Source: JADFUS01 sp964600025
Lineage (GTDB): Bacteria; Bacteroidota; Bacteroidia; Bacteroidales; Rikenellaceae
Length of the DNA: 6,325 nt
Reading direction: 5' to 3'
Assembly (NCBI GenBank): GCA_964600025.1
Contig: CAZRHJ010000068.1
Coordinates: forward strand, 1 to 6,325
The stretch's first letter is position 1. Each line of letters starts with the position of its first letter. The notes beneath the pieces are model-generated. The model did not search any database. It saw only the letters and a program-made list of their open reading frames with translations, and was not told where the DNA came from. This document shows positions 6,281-6,325 of this stretch, in pieces. Made by a program: the position numbers and the translations under genes.

Positions 6281-6325
6281 GTCCGCTAAAAACGAAACTC
6301 GCCTATCTTGTCTATTTCGCCGATG
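6281..6325 (+). repeat. Repeat copy 2, putative insertion-sequence terminus
   Basis: Starts GTCCGCTAAAAACGAAACT and continues rightward off the window. It matches 11-55 in inverted orientation at 44 of 45 bases. With the neighbouring TATTAGTA (6271-6278) the similarity covers 52 of 55 bases. Both edges therefore enter the same kind of element end, facing outward. They could be two copies of one insertion sequence, or the two terminal inverted repeats of such elements. The element body is not in view. Confidence 0.7.

Noticed and set aside
6187..6325. Possible CRISPR-like repeats
   Set aside because: Only two same-orientation copies of a 19-base repeat are present, the interval is a guaB terminator, and no cas genes are in view.
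11..6325. Whole window as a composite transposon or genomic island carrying an undescribed system
   Set aside because: The cargo is core metabolism and ribosomal genes with no transposase, integrase or defence gene visible. Bracketing by repeats alone does not show mobility.

Overview
The window is an AT-rich stretch of a Bacteroidota chromosome, most likely Bacteroidales. Three things point there. The glutamine synthetase is a type III (GlnN) enzyme of about 730 residues. No gene has a convincing Shine-Dalgarno sequence. Five genes have the Bacteroidota -7 box TAnnTTTG just upstream, three of them with a TTG or TTTG -33 element 19-20 bases further up. Apart from one lipoprotein gene, the genes are housekeeping genes.

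Layout from left to right. Positions 11-55 hold the end of a repeated element, probably an insertion sequence that continues off the left edge. A bidirectional-looking terminator at 65-95 follows. Three minus-strand genes come next: rplS (ribosomal protein L19, GTG start), a putative lipoprotein metallopeptidase of the plant basic secretory protein (BSP) family, and glnN. glnN has its own terminator (1415-1445). A 211-bp divergent intergenic region (3676-3886) separates glnN from the plus-strand genes. It carries two head-out promoters, two direct copies of a T6AG5TATRTCT element exactly 53 bp apart, and an AT-rich inverted repeat between them. On the plus strand are a short RibF protein, which has an intact FAD synthetase half but no recognisable riboflavin kinase half, and guaB (IMP dehydrogenase). 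A strong terminator follows guaB. After guaB there is a short 19-base copy of the element end and then, at 6281-6325, a 45-base copy that matches the left-edge repeat in inverted orientation (44 of 45 bases).

The genes do not form one pathway. glnN assimilates ammonia into glutamine, guaB commits IMP to GMP synthesis (which later consumes glutamine at GuaA), RibF makes FAD, and L19 is structural in the ribosome. Each appears to be its own transcription unit, although ribF and guaB (56 bp apart, no terminator seen) could be co-transcribed.

I found no convincing new multi-gene system. The points most worth a second look are the RibF with a degenerate kinase half, the repeated candidate operator between glnN and ribF, and the near-identical inverted repeats at both edges, which probably mark copies of one insertion sequence placed just beyond transcription terminators.
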